NCBI RefSeq assembly: GCF_004564375.1
Contig: NZ_CP038267.1
Location: 124,001 to 188,000 of the forward strand
Direction of reading: 5' to 3'
DNA: 64,000 bases
Source of the DNA: Nocardioides euryhalodurans
Lineage (GTDB): Bacteria > Actinomycetota > Actinomycetes > Propionibacteriales > Nocardioidaceae
Shown here: piece by piece, positions 45,668 to 54,136 of the stretch
Layout: each line of letters begins with the position of its first letter
Position numbering within the stretch: position 1 is the first letter of the stretch
The notes under the pieces: model-generated
Told to the model about the DNA's origin: nothing
Database searches by the model: none
What the model saw: only the letters and a program-made list of their open reading frames with translations
Translations under genes and position numbers: made by a program

Positions 45668-45844
45668 ATGGACAGGATCTCGACGATCTCGGACACGACG
45701 CAGGTGCGGCCCCCAGCGGGCGAAACCACCGACGTCTGCTGGTGCGGTCAGGACATGGATCTCGTGCGAGGCCGTCACTGCCCCCGATGCGGCACCGCCC
45801 GCGCAGCCCGGTTCGACGCCCCTCTGCCCCGACTGGCCGCGTGA
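45668..45844 (+). CDS. Small zinc-ribbon protein
   Basis: A 58-residue protein with a disordered start (MDRISTISDTTQVRPPAGE) and a compact zinc site CWCGQDMDLVRGRHCPRCG (C-x-C and C-x2-C, 11 residues between). No family is recognised. Evidence that it is real: GAGGACG upstream, a dyad copy at the same distance as in front of two other genes, and the MFS gene starting 10 bases after its stop. It could be a small regulator or metal carrier tied to the pump. Confidence 0.65.
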   Translation: MDRISTISDTTQVRPPAGETTDVCWCGQDMDLVRGRHCPRCGTARAARFDAPLPRLAA

Positions 45845-45854
45845 GGACAGCTCC

Positions 45855-47267
45855 ATGAACGCCACGGTGACCAGCCCCTCATCCGTGACAACAGCGAGGA
45901 TGACGCGACGGGACCGGGTCGCGCTCGGCCTGCTGGTGTCCGCGCAGTTCCTCGTCATGCTCGACACCTCGATCGTGAACGTCGCGCTGTCCTCGATCCA
46001 GTCCGAGCTCGGCTTCGGTCCGGCGGCCGTGACCTGGGTCGTGAACGCCTACGTGCTCGCCTTTGCGGGGCTGCTGCTGCTGTCGGGCCGGGCCGCAGAC
46101 CTGTTCGGCCGCCGCCGCATCTTCGTCGTCGGGGCGTCCCTCTTCACAGTCGGCACCCTCATCGCAGCAGCGGCGGTCAACAAGGAGCTGCTGATCATCG
46201 GCCGTGTCGTGCAGGGGGTCGGTGCCGCCGGCCTCAGCCCGGCGGCCATGTCCCTGCTGCTGGGCACGTTCCCCGCCGCGCAACGCGCCAGAGCGATGGG
46301 GGCGTGGGGTGCTGCGTCGACGCTGGGTGGAGCCACCGGCGTCGTGAGCGGGGGAGTGCTCGCCGGCACCGTGGGTTGGCGGGCCGTGTTCCTGGTGACC
46401 GTTCCGGTGTCCCTGGCAGCCATTGCCCTGGCCCGGCGAGTGCTGGTGGAGGACGCGTCCGGTGCCCGACGTACCGTCGACTGGGCGGGCGCCGTCGCTG
46501 TGACCGGGGCGGTGATCACGCTCGTGCACGGTGCTGTCGATGCCGTCGACCACGCGTGGACCTCCCCGCGGGTCGTAGGAGTGTTCGTCGTCTCGATGGT
46601 CCTGATGGCGGCGTTCGTCGTCATCGAGCGCCGGGCCACGGACCCGCTGCTCCCGCTCGAGCTCTTCCGGTCCCGGCTGCTGCGCAGGGGCACGGCTGTT
46701 GCGTTGCTCGGGGGAGCGACCCGGGGCTCGACCTTCGTCCTGGTCGCGCTGTACTTCCAGCAGGTCCTGGCCATGTCTCCCGAGCAGGCAGGCTTCGCCA
46801 TGGTCCCCACGTCCCTGACGGGGTTCGCCGTCTCGTTGGCCGTGCTGCCGCGCGTGTTGGGCGCGATCGGACCTGTGCGCAGCATGGTCCTGGGGCTCGT
46901 CGTCCTCGCCGCAGGGCACCTCTGGCTGGCGAACGCGCCAACCGGATCCGCGTACGTCGTCGCCGTCCTCCCGGGCCTGCTCCTGGTCGCGACGGGCGTC
47001 GCCCTCAGCTTCACCACCACCACCATGGTCCTCGCCTCTGCGGTGCCCGCCACCCACACCGGTCTGGCGTCCGGGCTCGCCGGCGCCTCGATGCAGGTGG
47101 GTGGCGCACTCGGGACGGCCGCCTTCATCGTCATCGGCATCTCGTCCGGTCGTCCGGACGAGGGCGCCCTCGACGCCGCGGGCTTCTCCGCAGCATTCAC
47201 CGCAGCCGCGGTCGTCGCGCTGCTCACCGCTGCGCTGGGAGCGACGCTCGCGCGGCCTCGCTCCTGA
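45855..47267 (+). CDS. MFS drug exporter, DHA2 type (14-helix)
   Basis: The 470-residue protein reads QFLVMLDTSIVNVALSSIQ in helix 1, the motif-A loop GRAADLFGRRR, and motif C GAASTLGGATGVVSGG. These are marks of DHA2 (QacA/EmrB-like) proton-coupled multidrug exporters with 14 helices. It follows the zinc-ribbon gene by 10 bases and shares its promoter. Substrate unknown; neighbours suggest export of a toxic or antibiotic-like compound. Confidence 0.9.
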   Translation: MNATVTSPSSVTTARMTRRDRVALGLLVSAQFLVMLDTSIVNVALSSIQSELGFGPAAVTWVVNAYVLAFAGLLLLSGRAADLFGRRRIFVVGASLFTVGTLIAAAAVNKELLIIGRVVQGVGAAGLSPAAMSLLLGTFPAAQRARAMGAWGAASTLGGATGVVSGGVLAGTVGWRAVFLVTVPVSLAAIALARRVLVEDASGARRTVDWAGAVAVTGAVITLVHGAVDAVDHAWTSPRVVGVFVVSMVLMAAFVVIERRATDPLLPLELFRSRLLRRGTAVALLGGATRGSTFVLVALYFQQVLAMSPEQAGFAMVPTSLTGFAVSLAVLPRVLGAIGPVRSMVLGLVVLAAGHLWLANAPTGSAYVVAVLPGLLLVATGVALSFTTTTMVLASAVPATHTGLASGLAGASMQVGGALGTAAFIVIGISSGRPDEGALDAAGFSAAFTAAAVVALLTAALGATLARPRS

Positions 47268-47276
47268 GCCGTCAAC

Positions 47277-47300
47277 CCCGGCCATGTGACCGGGGCGACC
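47277..47300 (+). promoter_or_regulatory. Dyad operator copy 4
   Basis: CCCGG, CCATGTGA, CCGGG, GCGACC, with the arms extending to 6 bp (CCCCGG/CCGGGG) in this copy. It ends 83 bases before the ATG of the second MFS pump and starts 9 bases after the first pump's stop. Confidence 0.75.
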
Positions 47301-47383
47301 AGGTCGCGTCTCTTGCAGTCTCGAACTCACCGAACCAGCACCACCCCATCCGCACCGCTCACCACTCACCACCGGAGGCACCC

Positions 47384-48823
47384 ATGCACGGACACCACGG
47401 CCCCGCCGTCGAGGCGGACGCCCACAGCGACACACGACCCTGGGGCCCGATGCTCGTCGCGCTCGTCGCGCAGGTCCTCGTCGTCATCGACATCTCCGTC
47501 GTCAACACCGCGATGCCGACCATCGGCCACGAGCTCGGGCTGGGCAGCAGCGACCTGCAGTGGGTCGTCACCGCCTACCTCCTGCTGTCCGGCGGCTGCC
47601 TGCTCCTCGGAGGGAGGATCGCGGATCTGATCTCGCGTCGTACGGTGTTCCTCACCGGCCTGACGCTGTTCACCACGGCCTCGTTGTTCACCGGTTTCGC
47701 CAGCGGTGGGGCCGAGCTCATCGGCGGACGCGCGGCCCAGGGAGCCGCTGCAGCGCTCATGACCCCGGCGGCCCTCTCCATCATCAGCACCACCTACGCG
47801 GGCACGCAGAAGGCACGGGGCCTTGCGCTCTGGGGAGCCATCGGCGGCCTGGGCATCGCGGTCGGCGTCGCCGTGGGTGGCGTCCTCACCACATGGGCCA
47901 GCTGGGAGGCGATCTTCTGGATCAACGTGCCGATCGGCGTGCTCGCCATCGCCGCCACCTTCCACGTCATCGCCAAGGACCAGAAAGGTCCTGCCGGCCT
48001 GGCCGAGTTCGACGTCCCCGGGGCCCTCGTCGGCGTCGGTTCGCTGGCCACCTTGATGTTCACCCTGGCACGCGTGGAGTCCCAGGGCTGGGCCTCGGTC
48101 CAGACCGCTGTCGGCCTGGGCGTCGCCGGGATCCTGATGGTCGCGTTCATGCTCATCGAGGGCCGGTCCGCGCAGCCGCTGGTGCACCCGCACACCTGGA
48201 AGATCTCGAGCCTGGTGTCGAGCACGACCGTGATGCTCGGCATCACCGGCCTGCTCATGGCGGTGGTCTTCCTGACGTCGATCTTCGGGCAGACGGCCCT
48301 CGGCTACTCCGCCCTGGAGTCCGGCGTCGCGTTCCTCCCGCTCGCCATGACCCTCGTCGTCGGCACCCACCTCGCCACCCACGCCAGTGCGCACCTCCCG
48401 GTGCGGACCATCGCCGCCATCGGGCTGGCCATCGTCTCCGGCGGAGGTCTGCTCCTGTCCCGTGCCGACTCGACGTCCTCCTACGTCGGCGGACTCCTGC
48501 CCGGGCTGTGCCTGGTCGGTCTGGGTGCGGGCCTCGTGTTCGCCGCCGTCGCCGGCAGCGCGATGAACGACATTCCGGCCGAACACACCGGCATGGCGTC
48601 GGGGTTCCTGATGACCGGGCACGAGGTCGGAGCAGCACTCGGCGTGGCCGTCCTGTCCGCCGTCGCCGGGACGGCGGGCAACCTCACCGCGGCCTCCGGC
48701 GTGGCCGACGCGTACTCCCGCGGGTCGATGGCCATCACCGCGATCGCCGTCGTCTTCGCCGCGGTGGCCGCCGTCTGGATGCCTGCCGGGAAGGCCGACG
48801 CGGCCCACATGCACCTGCACTGA
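47384..48823 (+). CDS. MFS drug exporter, DHA2 type (14-helix), second copy
   Basis: The 479-residue protein starts with a histidine-rich stretch (MHGHHGPAVEADAH), then VLVVIDISVVNTAMPTIGHE, motif A GRIADLISRR and motif C GAIGGLGIAVGVAVGG. It ends AHMHLH, so both termini carry histidines. It belongs to the same DHA2 group as the pump before it but is not a recent duplicate. CCGGAGG upstream fixes the ATG at 47384. It has its own dyad copy and a strong terminator. Confidence 0.9.
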   Translation: MHGHHGPAVEADAHSDTRPWGPMLVALVAQVLVVIDISVVNTAMPTIGHELGLGSSDLQWVVTAYLLLSGGCLLLGGRIADLISRRTVFLTGLTLFTTASLFTGFASGGAELIGGRAAQGAAAALMTPAALSIISTTYAGTQKARGLALWGAIGGLGIAVGVAVGGVLTTWASWEAIFWINVPIGVLAIAATFHVIAKDQKGPAGLAEFDVPGALVGVGSLATLMFTLARVESQGWASVQTAVGLGVAGILMVAFMLIEGRSAQPLVHPHTWKISSLVSSTTVMLGITGLLMAVVFLTSIFGQTALGYSALESGVAFLPLAMTLVVGTHLATHASAHLPVRTIAAIGLAIVSGGGLLLSRADSTSSYVGGLLPGLCLVGLGAGLVFAAVAGSAMNDIPAEHTGMASGFLMTGHEVGAALGVAVLSAVAGTAGNLTAASGVADAYSRGSMAITAIAVVFAAVAAVWMPAGKADAAHMHLH

Positions 48824-48850
48824 GTGGTCACGCAGACGAGGGACACGAGC

Positions 48851-48886
48851 GACGTCCCCGGACAGCCGCGGTTGTCTGGGGACGTC
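48851..48886 (+). terminator. Terminator hairpin after the second MFS gene
   Basis: GACGTCCCCGGACA (48851-48864) pairs with TGTCTGGGGACGTC (48873-48886), 13 of 14 positions plus one G-U, over an 8-base loop. It begins 28 bases past the stop. Confidence 0.8.
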
Positions 48887-49186
48887 TCCTGGCCCGCGCC
48901 GAGCGTGGCTCAGTCGACGTAGGTCAGCTCGAAGTAGCTCCCTGCAGTCCGGGTAGCCCGGTGCCCTCGCTCTTGTCGGATGTGAACCTCGGAGCCGGGT
49001 TCCTCGATGGCGCACCCTGGGCGGCGCACTAGATTCGCGGAGGGGCGCAGAGAGGCGCAGACTCAGCGAGAGGTTCAGGCAGTTGGTGCGTAGGTCAGCG
49101 GCTGGAACCCCTCTGATGAACGCAGTTGTCGGCGAAGGATCGCGCTTCTGACGAAGACCGGCTCGGAGGGACAGCGTGAGTCCGTG
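48887..49186. other. Gap with no supported gene
   Basis: Between the terminator and the convergent membrane-protein gene I see no gene, repeat or RNA. Stop codons are frequent in all frames and base composition is slightly lower in GC than the flanks. Confidence 0.5.
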
Positions 49187-49876
49187 TCAGGAGGTGATCG
49201 AGCTCCTGCCGAGGTAGAGCCCCAGACCGGTCACCGCCAGCCAGGCTGGGCCGAGCAGCGCCGGGACGCCGGGAACGCCGAGACCGGCGACCATGAGGGT
49301 CGTCTGGAGGACAGGCACGAGGGAGACGACACCGATCCAGCGTGGGACGGTGCGCTCCTTCAGGCTCATCACGGCGATGGCACCGGCGGCGATCACGACG
49401 CCGAGCCAGCCGATCCAGGCTCCGAAGTCGTTGAGCACGTAGTAGACGTAGAGACCGGTGTCGTCGAAGGCGTGGGGCTCGAACGAGTCGGGAAGGTAGT
49501 TGCCGAGCGCGCCCTTCCAGCCGTAGCCGTAGGTCAGGCCGGCCGCCGAGGACAGGAGGCCGAGCGGGACCACGTGGGCAGCGGTCGACCCCGCGAGTCG
49601 CGGCTCGACCAGTCGTCGCCACGTCGCCGCGAGGACGAGCAGCAGGACCACGGTGAGGTAGCCGAAGACCATGCTCAGCCGGAACGTCAGCGGGTCGAGG
49701 TCGACGAACAGCTGATGGTCGAGGGTCGCGCCCTCGTCCGACACCGTGCGGCCGTCGAGGACCATGGTGGCCACGAGACCCGTGAGTCCGGCAGCAGCGG
49801 CGAGCAGCGGCCATCGGGGGCGGGATGCCGCCTGGTGCGGCCCGGCAGGGGTCGGGGTGGGGTGGAGCTGGGTCAT
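49187..49876 (-). CDS. Integral membrane protein of unknown function
   Basis: The 229-residue protein has about six hydrophobic helices after a proline-rich start (MTQLHPTPTPAGPHQAA). A notable loop reads GWKGALGNYLPDSFEPHAFDDTGLYVYYVLNDFG. I do not recognise the family. The ATG at 49876 has AAGGAGAG 6 bases upstream, which decides the start. It lies downstream of the hemerythrin gene (40 bases) and is likely cotranscribed with it. Confidence 0.75.
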   Translation of the reverse strand: MTQLHPTPTPAGPHQAASRPRWPLLAAAAGLTGLVATMVLDGRTVSDEGATLDHQLFVDLDPLTFRLSMVFGYLTVVLLLVLAATWRRLVEPRLAGSTAAHVVPLGLLSSAAGLTYGYGWKGALGNYLPDSFEPHAFDDTGLYVYYVLNDFGAWIGWLGVVIAAGAIAVMSLKERTVPRWIGVVSLVPVLQTTLMVAGLGVPGVPALLGPAWLAVTGLGLYLGRSSITS

Positions 49877-49916
49877 GGCACTCTCCTTGTCCGGTGCGGG
49901 GTGTGCTCCTGTGGGG

Positions 49917-50630
49917 TCAGGCATGACAGAAGACCTTCTGCTCCCGTCGCTCGAAGCGGCGCCGGAGGAGTCGGAGCACGAACCCGAGGCCGGGCTGGCC
50001 CCGCAGCACCGTGGCGACCACGGGAGCAGGGACCTCCGCCATCGCCCAGGGGAGGATGAACGGGAGGAGACGGGTGGGGTAGCCCTTGTCTGCCGCGGTC
50101 TCGGCGGCGGCGAAGTCCTCGGGCGTCATCACTCGCTGCAGGAGCGGGAGCGCCTCCGTCTCCTCGTGGGCCAGGTGCTCCAGCAGCACGCTGCGAACGG
50201 CGGTGACCCGGACGTCGAGGGCGTTGCGGTGATCGGTGCACGGATGCTCGGCCATCGCAGCGAACGCGGCGGCGCACCCGGCGAGCGCGGGGTCGACCTG
50301 CTCGTGCTCGGCCTCCATCGCCTCCAACAGGGCGCGCCCCGCAGCGTCGCCGGCCTCGTCGACGCGGCGCAGCATCAACGGCCAGATCGCAGCGTCCTCG
50401 ACGGAGTGGTGGTGGTGCAGCACTTCCGCGAACCGGTCCCAGCGCTGAGACAGACCCCGCCACACCGACCGGTCGCCCACTGGAGTGTTCCGGACCGCGG
50501 ACTCGAAGCGCGCCAGGTCGCGGCGCAGGGCGTGGTGCATCACGTACATGCCGGTCTGGTCGTACGGGCCGTAAGCCACGTGCGCCTGCCCCGGCAGCGA
50601 GACCTGCGGCAGCTGGTCGTCGGGCTTCAT
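49917..50630 (-). CDS. Hemerythrin-like HHE domain protein
   Basis: The 237-residue protein has the helical bundle of hemerythrin-like proteins with ligand histidines in MYVMHHALRRDLARF, EVLHHHHSVEDAAIWP, EAEHEQVDP and LLEHLAHEETEALPLL. These bind a non-haem di-iron centre that senses or handles oxygen, nitric oxide or peroxide. The C-terminal 80 residues are a separate helical tail (GYPTRLLPFILPWAMAEVP). The ATG at 50630 has GGAGGATCC upstream. It is divergent from the SARP regulator. Confidence 0.87.
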   Translation of the reverse strand: MKPDDQLPQVSLPGQAHVAYGPYDQTGMYVMHHALRRDLARFESAVRNTPVGDRSVWRGLSQRWDRFAEVLHHHHSVEDAAIWPLMLRRVDEAGDAAGRALLEAMEAEHEQVDPALAGCAAAFAAMAEHPCTDHRNALDVRVTAVRSVLLEHLAHEETEALPLLQRVMTPEDFAAAETAADKGYPTRLLPFILPWAMAEVPAPVVATVLRGQPGLGFVLRLLRRRFERREQKVFCHA

Positions 50631-50678
50631 GGATCCTCCTCCGGTTCGTTCGGTACGTCGACAGCCTCGGCGGAGTCA

Positions 50679-50711
50679 CTTGTGGGCGGCTTGCGAGCGG
50701 CTTGGGAGCCG
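50679..50711 (+). promoter_or_regulatory. Three tandem 11-bp direct repeats (SARP box)
   Basis: CTTGTGGGCGG, CTTGCGAGCGG and CTTGGGAGCCG follow one another without a gap. The 11-bp period is that of AfsR/SARP binding sites, which overlap the -35 region. TAAGGT at 50718-50723 is the matching -10 box, 6 bases before the GTG of the SARP gene, so the transcript is probably leaderless and autoregulated. Confidence 0.7.
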
Positions 50712-50729
50712 ACCTCCTAAGGTGAGCGG

Positions 50730-53700
50730 GTGCGAGTCCTGGTCCTCGGCAGCACGGCTGCCTTGCGCGGGGACGACGATGCGCTGGCGCTGGGGGCGCG
50801 GAAGCCGCGCTCCCTGGTCGCCGCGCTGGCCATGACTCCCGGTCGACCGGTGCCGGCCGACAAGCTCGCCGACCTGGTGTGGGCAGGGGCGCCGCCCCGG
50901 GCCGCCCACGGCGCGCTTCACGCCTACCTCTCCAACCTGCGTCGGGTCCTCGAGCCCGAGCGCACCGCCCGCGGTCACTCCTCCGTGATCGAGACGACCG
51001 ACCACGGCTACGTGCTGCACGTCGCCCCGGCCGATGTCGACAGCCACCAGTTCGCCAGGGACGTGCGCGCCTGTGAGCAGACCCTGGCCCCCCTGACCTC
51101 GCAGGTGGAGGCGCGGGAGCCGCGCGGCTGGCCGGCACGCGGCGAGATCGCCGACGCGGTCGACCGGCTCGACGCGGTGCTGCGCACCTGGCGCGGGGAG
51201 CCGTACGCCGACCTGCCCGACCATCCCGACGTCCTCGCCGCCCGGTCGGCGCTCGAGCAGGTGCGCGAGAGCGCCGAGGAGGCTCGGCTGATGGGTCTGT
51301 TGGGCCTGGGAGAGCACTCCGCGGTGCTGGCCAGCACCGAGCAGTCCACGTCCCGCTTCCCGCTGCGAGAGAACCTGTGGGCCATCCACGCGCTGGCCCT
51401 GACCCGCGCCGGCCGGCAGGCCGACGCGCTCGACGCGCTGCGCACGGTGCGCGCTGTGCTCGCCGACGAGCTCGGCCTCGACCCCGGCCCACAGCTGCGG
51501 GAGCTCGAGGGCGCGATCCTGCGACAGGCGACGTCCTTGGACGTGCGAGCACCCGCGCAGGCCTCGCGCGCGCTCACCACCGGCCCGGGTGTCACAGCCC
51601 CCTCGGTCGCCATGGCCCGGGCGGCAGCACCGGTCTTCGGCCGGACGAGCGAGCAGGCCCGGCTGGCCGGGCTCGTGGACCGCGCCCGCGAGGGAAGATT
51701 CGCCCCCGGGCAGCTGCTCGGTGAGCCAGGCATCGGCAAGTCCCGCCTCGCCGAGGACCTGGTGGCGACCGCGCGCGACCACGGCGTCGCGGTCGCCTTC
51801 GGGCGGTGCTCGCAGGACGACGGGGTGCCTCCGTTGTGGCCGTGGCGCGCGGTGCTGTCCGCGCTGGGGCACAGCGACGGTCTGCAGCCCGACCCGGTCG
51901 CGGAGCCCGACCTCGGTCCTGAGCAGCTCGCCTTCCGGACCGCGCAACGGATCGTCACGGCCGTCCTGGACCGGGCTGCCGTCGGGCCGCTGCTGATCGT
52001 CCTGGAGGATCTGCACTGGGCCGACGAGGTCAGTCTGCGAGTCCTGACCCTCCTCGTCTCGGAGGCCCCCGACGAGTGCGGGCTCGCACTGCTGGGCACC
52101 CGTCGAGCGCACCCCGAGGCGACCGGACAGCTGGCGATGGCCTCGGAGGCCTTCGCGCGACGGCACGCCCTCCGGCTCGACCTGACCGGCCTGGACGCCG
52201 AGGGCGCGACCGACCTGCTGCGCGCGGTCGCGGGTCGGGAGCTCACCACCGAGCTGGCCTCCCGCTGGCACGACCGCTCCGCGGGCAACCCGTTCTTCCT
52301 GATGGAGCTCGCCAGCCTGGCGCCGGACGGGCACGACGAGGTGCCGGTGACGGTGCGCGAGGTCGTGGCCCGGCGGCTGGCCGGGTTGCCGGAGCGTTCC
52401 ATCACGGTGCTGCAGACCGCCGCGGTCGTCGGCCGTCAGTTCCCGCTCGCCGCCGTCGCAGCGGCCGTCGACCGCGACCTCGACGCAACGGCCGACGACC
52501 TGGACACCGCGCGCGCCGCAGGGCTGCTGCTGGAGACCGACGCAGAGGAGTACTCCTTTGCCCACGCGCTGACCCGGGACGCCGTGCTGGCGTCCCTGTC
52601 GACCAGCCGTGCCGCCCGTCTGCACGCCAGGGTGGCCCACGTGCTGGAGCGCGACGACCGCGTCCGCGTCCTGGTGCCGCGGCCGCAGCTGGTCTCCGAG
52701 CTGGCCCGCCACTGGCTGGCGGCCGGGCCCAGTCACAGCGACCGGGCATGGCCCGCCGCGGGGGACGCGGCCGCGCAGGCGCGCTCCCTGACGGCGTACG
52801 AGGAGGCGGCACGGCTGCGGCGCGCCGCCGTCGAGGCCCACCGGCGCACCGTCGGCGCCTCTCTCGAGATCCGCTCCGAGCTGCTGCTCGAGCTGGCGGC
52901 GGACGCTGCCTTCGCTGCCGACTGGCCGCAGGTCGTGGACGCGGCCGTGGAGGGCATCGCGCTGGGACGTGAGCTGGGTTCGCCCGCGCGGGTCGCCTCG
53001 GCTGCATCCGCGCTGACGCAGTACTGCGTGTGGCTGCCCCACGACATGGACGTCGTGATGGAGGACGCCGTGGACGACCTGCGGTGGGCGCTCACCCACG
53101 TGCCGGACGACGACGCCGTCAGCCGGTGCCGACTGCACCTCGCGTTGGCCGTCGAGCTCGTCTACGCGCCCGACTCCGCAGCGGAGACGCGGGCGCTGCT
53201 CGACACCGGTCTGGAGCTCGCTCGCAGGATCGGCGACCCCCTGCTGACCTGGTGGGCGTGCCGTGCCGCCTGGATGTCGTCGTGGCACCCCGCGGCCACG
53301 GTGCAGCGCGTGGCGCTGGCCGCAGAGGGTCTCGCGGCGGCAGAGGCCGCGGATGACGCGGCTGCCCAGGCTGTCTCCCACATCACGGCCGCGATCGACC
53401 ATCTCGAGCTGGGCCACCGGGCGGACTTCGACCGCCACGCCGCGGTGGCGGTGGACATCGCTCACCGGGAGCGCCTGCCCTACGTGCTGCTCACCTGGCA
53501 CTGGCTGCAGATGACCCTGGCGACGATGCGGGGCGACCAGCCGGAGGCGCAGCGTCATCTCGATGGCATCGGCGAGACCGCTCCGCGCACGGCCGTACCC
53601 AGCCGCGACCTGCAGCCGGTCGCGGCCGCCGCGATGCACGTGCTGTGGGCTGGGCCGCTCGAGACCGTGGCGGAGCTGATGGCCCAGGCTGCCGACCACG

Positions 53701-54107
53701 ATCCGTCCGCGGTCATGCCGGCGCACGGGCTGCTGGCGAGGGCCGGCCTCGACGACCGGCTGCACGCGATGCTCGTGACCCATCCGCCCTCGGACGAGGT
53801 GTCGACGGGGTGGTCGCTGCTGGTCGACTGGGCGTTCGAGGCCGAGGCAGCGGCAGTCGTGGGGGATGCCGCCCTGGCCCGCGAGGCCGCGCTGCGGCTG
53901 ACGCCGTACACCGATCGGATCGCCCTCGCCGGGGCCGCCCTGGCGGTGGGACCGGTCGCTGGGTACGTCGCGCTGACCCACGCGGTGCTGGGAGACCTCC
54001 CGGCGGCGGCCGCCCAGGCCGACGCAGCGACGGCAACGGCCCGGGACTTCGGCCTCACCGCGTACGTCGCCTGGCTGGAGCGATGGCGAGACAAGCTCGG
54101 CTTCTGA
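50730..54107 (+). CDS. SARP-family regulator with AAA ATPase domain (AfsR-like)
   Basis: This 1125-residue protein has a winged-helix DNA-binding domain (about 1-95; ARKPRSLVAALAMTPGRPVP, ending ETTDHGYVLHV), a BTAD (about 100-275; AGRQADALDALRTVRAVLAD), an ATPase domain with Walker A GEPGIGKS near residue 331 and Walker B LLIVLEDLHWAD, and a long helical C-terminus. AfsR-type SARPs activate secondary-metabolism or transport genes. Its own promoter carries three CTTG-type repeats, and similar repeats lie before the MMPL transporter gene. No LuxR-type C-terminal HTH is present. Confidence 0.92.
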   Translation: MRVLVLGSTAALRGDDDALALGARKPRSLVAALAMTPGRPVPADKLADLVWAGAPPRAAHGALHAYLSNLRRVLEPERTARGHSSVIETTDHGYVLHVAPADVDSHQFARDVRACEQTLAPLTSQVEAREPRGWPARGEIADAVDRLDAVLRTWRGEPYADLPDHPDVLAARSALEQVRESAEEARLMGLLGLGEHSAVLASTEQSTSRFPLRENLWAIHALALTRAGRQADALDALRTVRAVLADELGLDPGPQLRELEGAILRQATSLDVRAPAQASRALTTGPGVTAPSVAMARAAAPVFGRTSEQARLAGLVDRAREGRFAPGQLLGEPGIGKSRLAEDLVATARDHGVAVAFGRCSQDDGVPPLWPWRAVLSALGHSDGLQPDPVAEPDLGPEQLAFRTAQRIVTAVLDRAAVGPLLIVLEDLHWADEVSLRVLTLLVSEAPDECGLALLGTRRAHPEATGQLAMASEAFARRHALRLDLTGLDAEGATDLLRAVAGRELTTELASRWHDRSAGNPFFLMELASLAPDGHDEVPVTVREVVARRLAGLPERSITVLQTAAVVGRQFPLAAVAAAVDRDLDATADDLDTARAAGLLLETDAEEYSFAHALTRDAVLASLSTSRAARLHARVAHVLERDDRVRVLVPRPQLVSELARHWLAAGPSHSDRAWPAAGDAAAQARSLTAYEEAARLRRAAVEAHRRTVGASLEIRSELLLELAADAAFAADWPQVVDAAVEGIALGRELGSPARVASAASALTQYCVWLPHDMDVVMEDAVDDLRWALTHVPDDDAVSRCRLHLALAVELVYAPDSAAETRALLDTGLELARRIGDPLLTWWACRAAWMSSWHPAATVQRVALAAEGLAAAEAADDAAAQAVSHITAAIDHLELGHRADFDRHAAVAVDIAHRERLPYVLLTWHWLQMTLATMRGDQPEAQRHLDGIGETAPRTAVPSRDLQPVAAAAMHVLWAGPLETVAELMAQAADHDPSAVMPAHGLLARAGLDDRLHAMLVTHPPSDEVSTGWSLLVDWAFEAEAAAVVGDAALAREAALRLTPYTDRIALAGAALAVGPVAGYVALTHAVLGDLPAAAAQADAATATARDFGLTAYVAWLERWRDKLGF

Positions 54108-54136
54108 CCGGGCTCCCGTCGGCATCGTGCCTGTCA

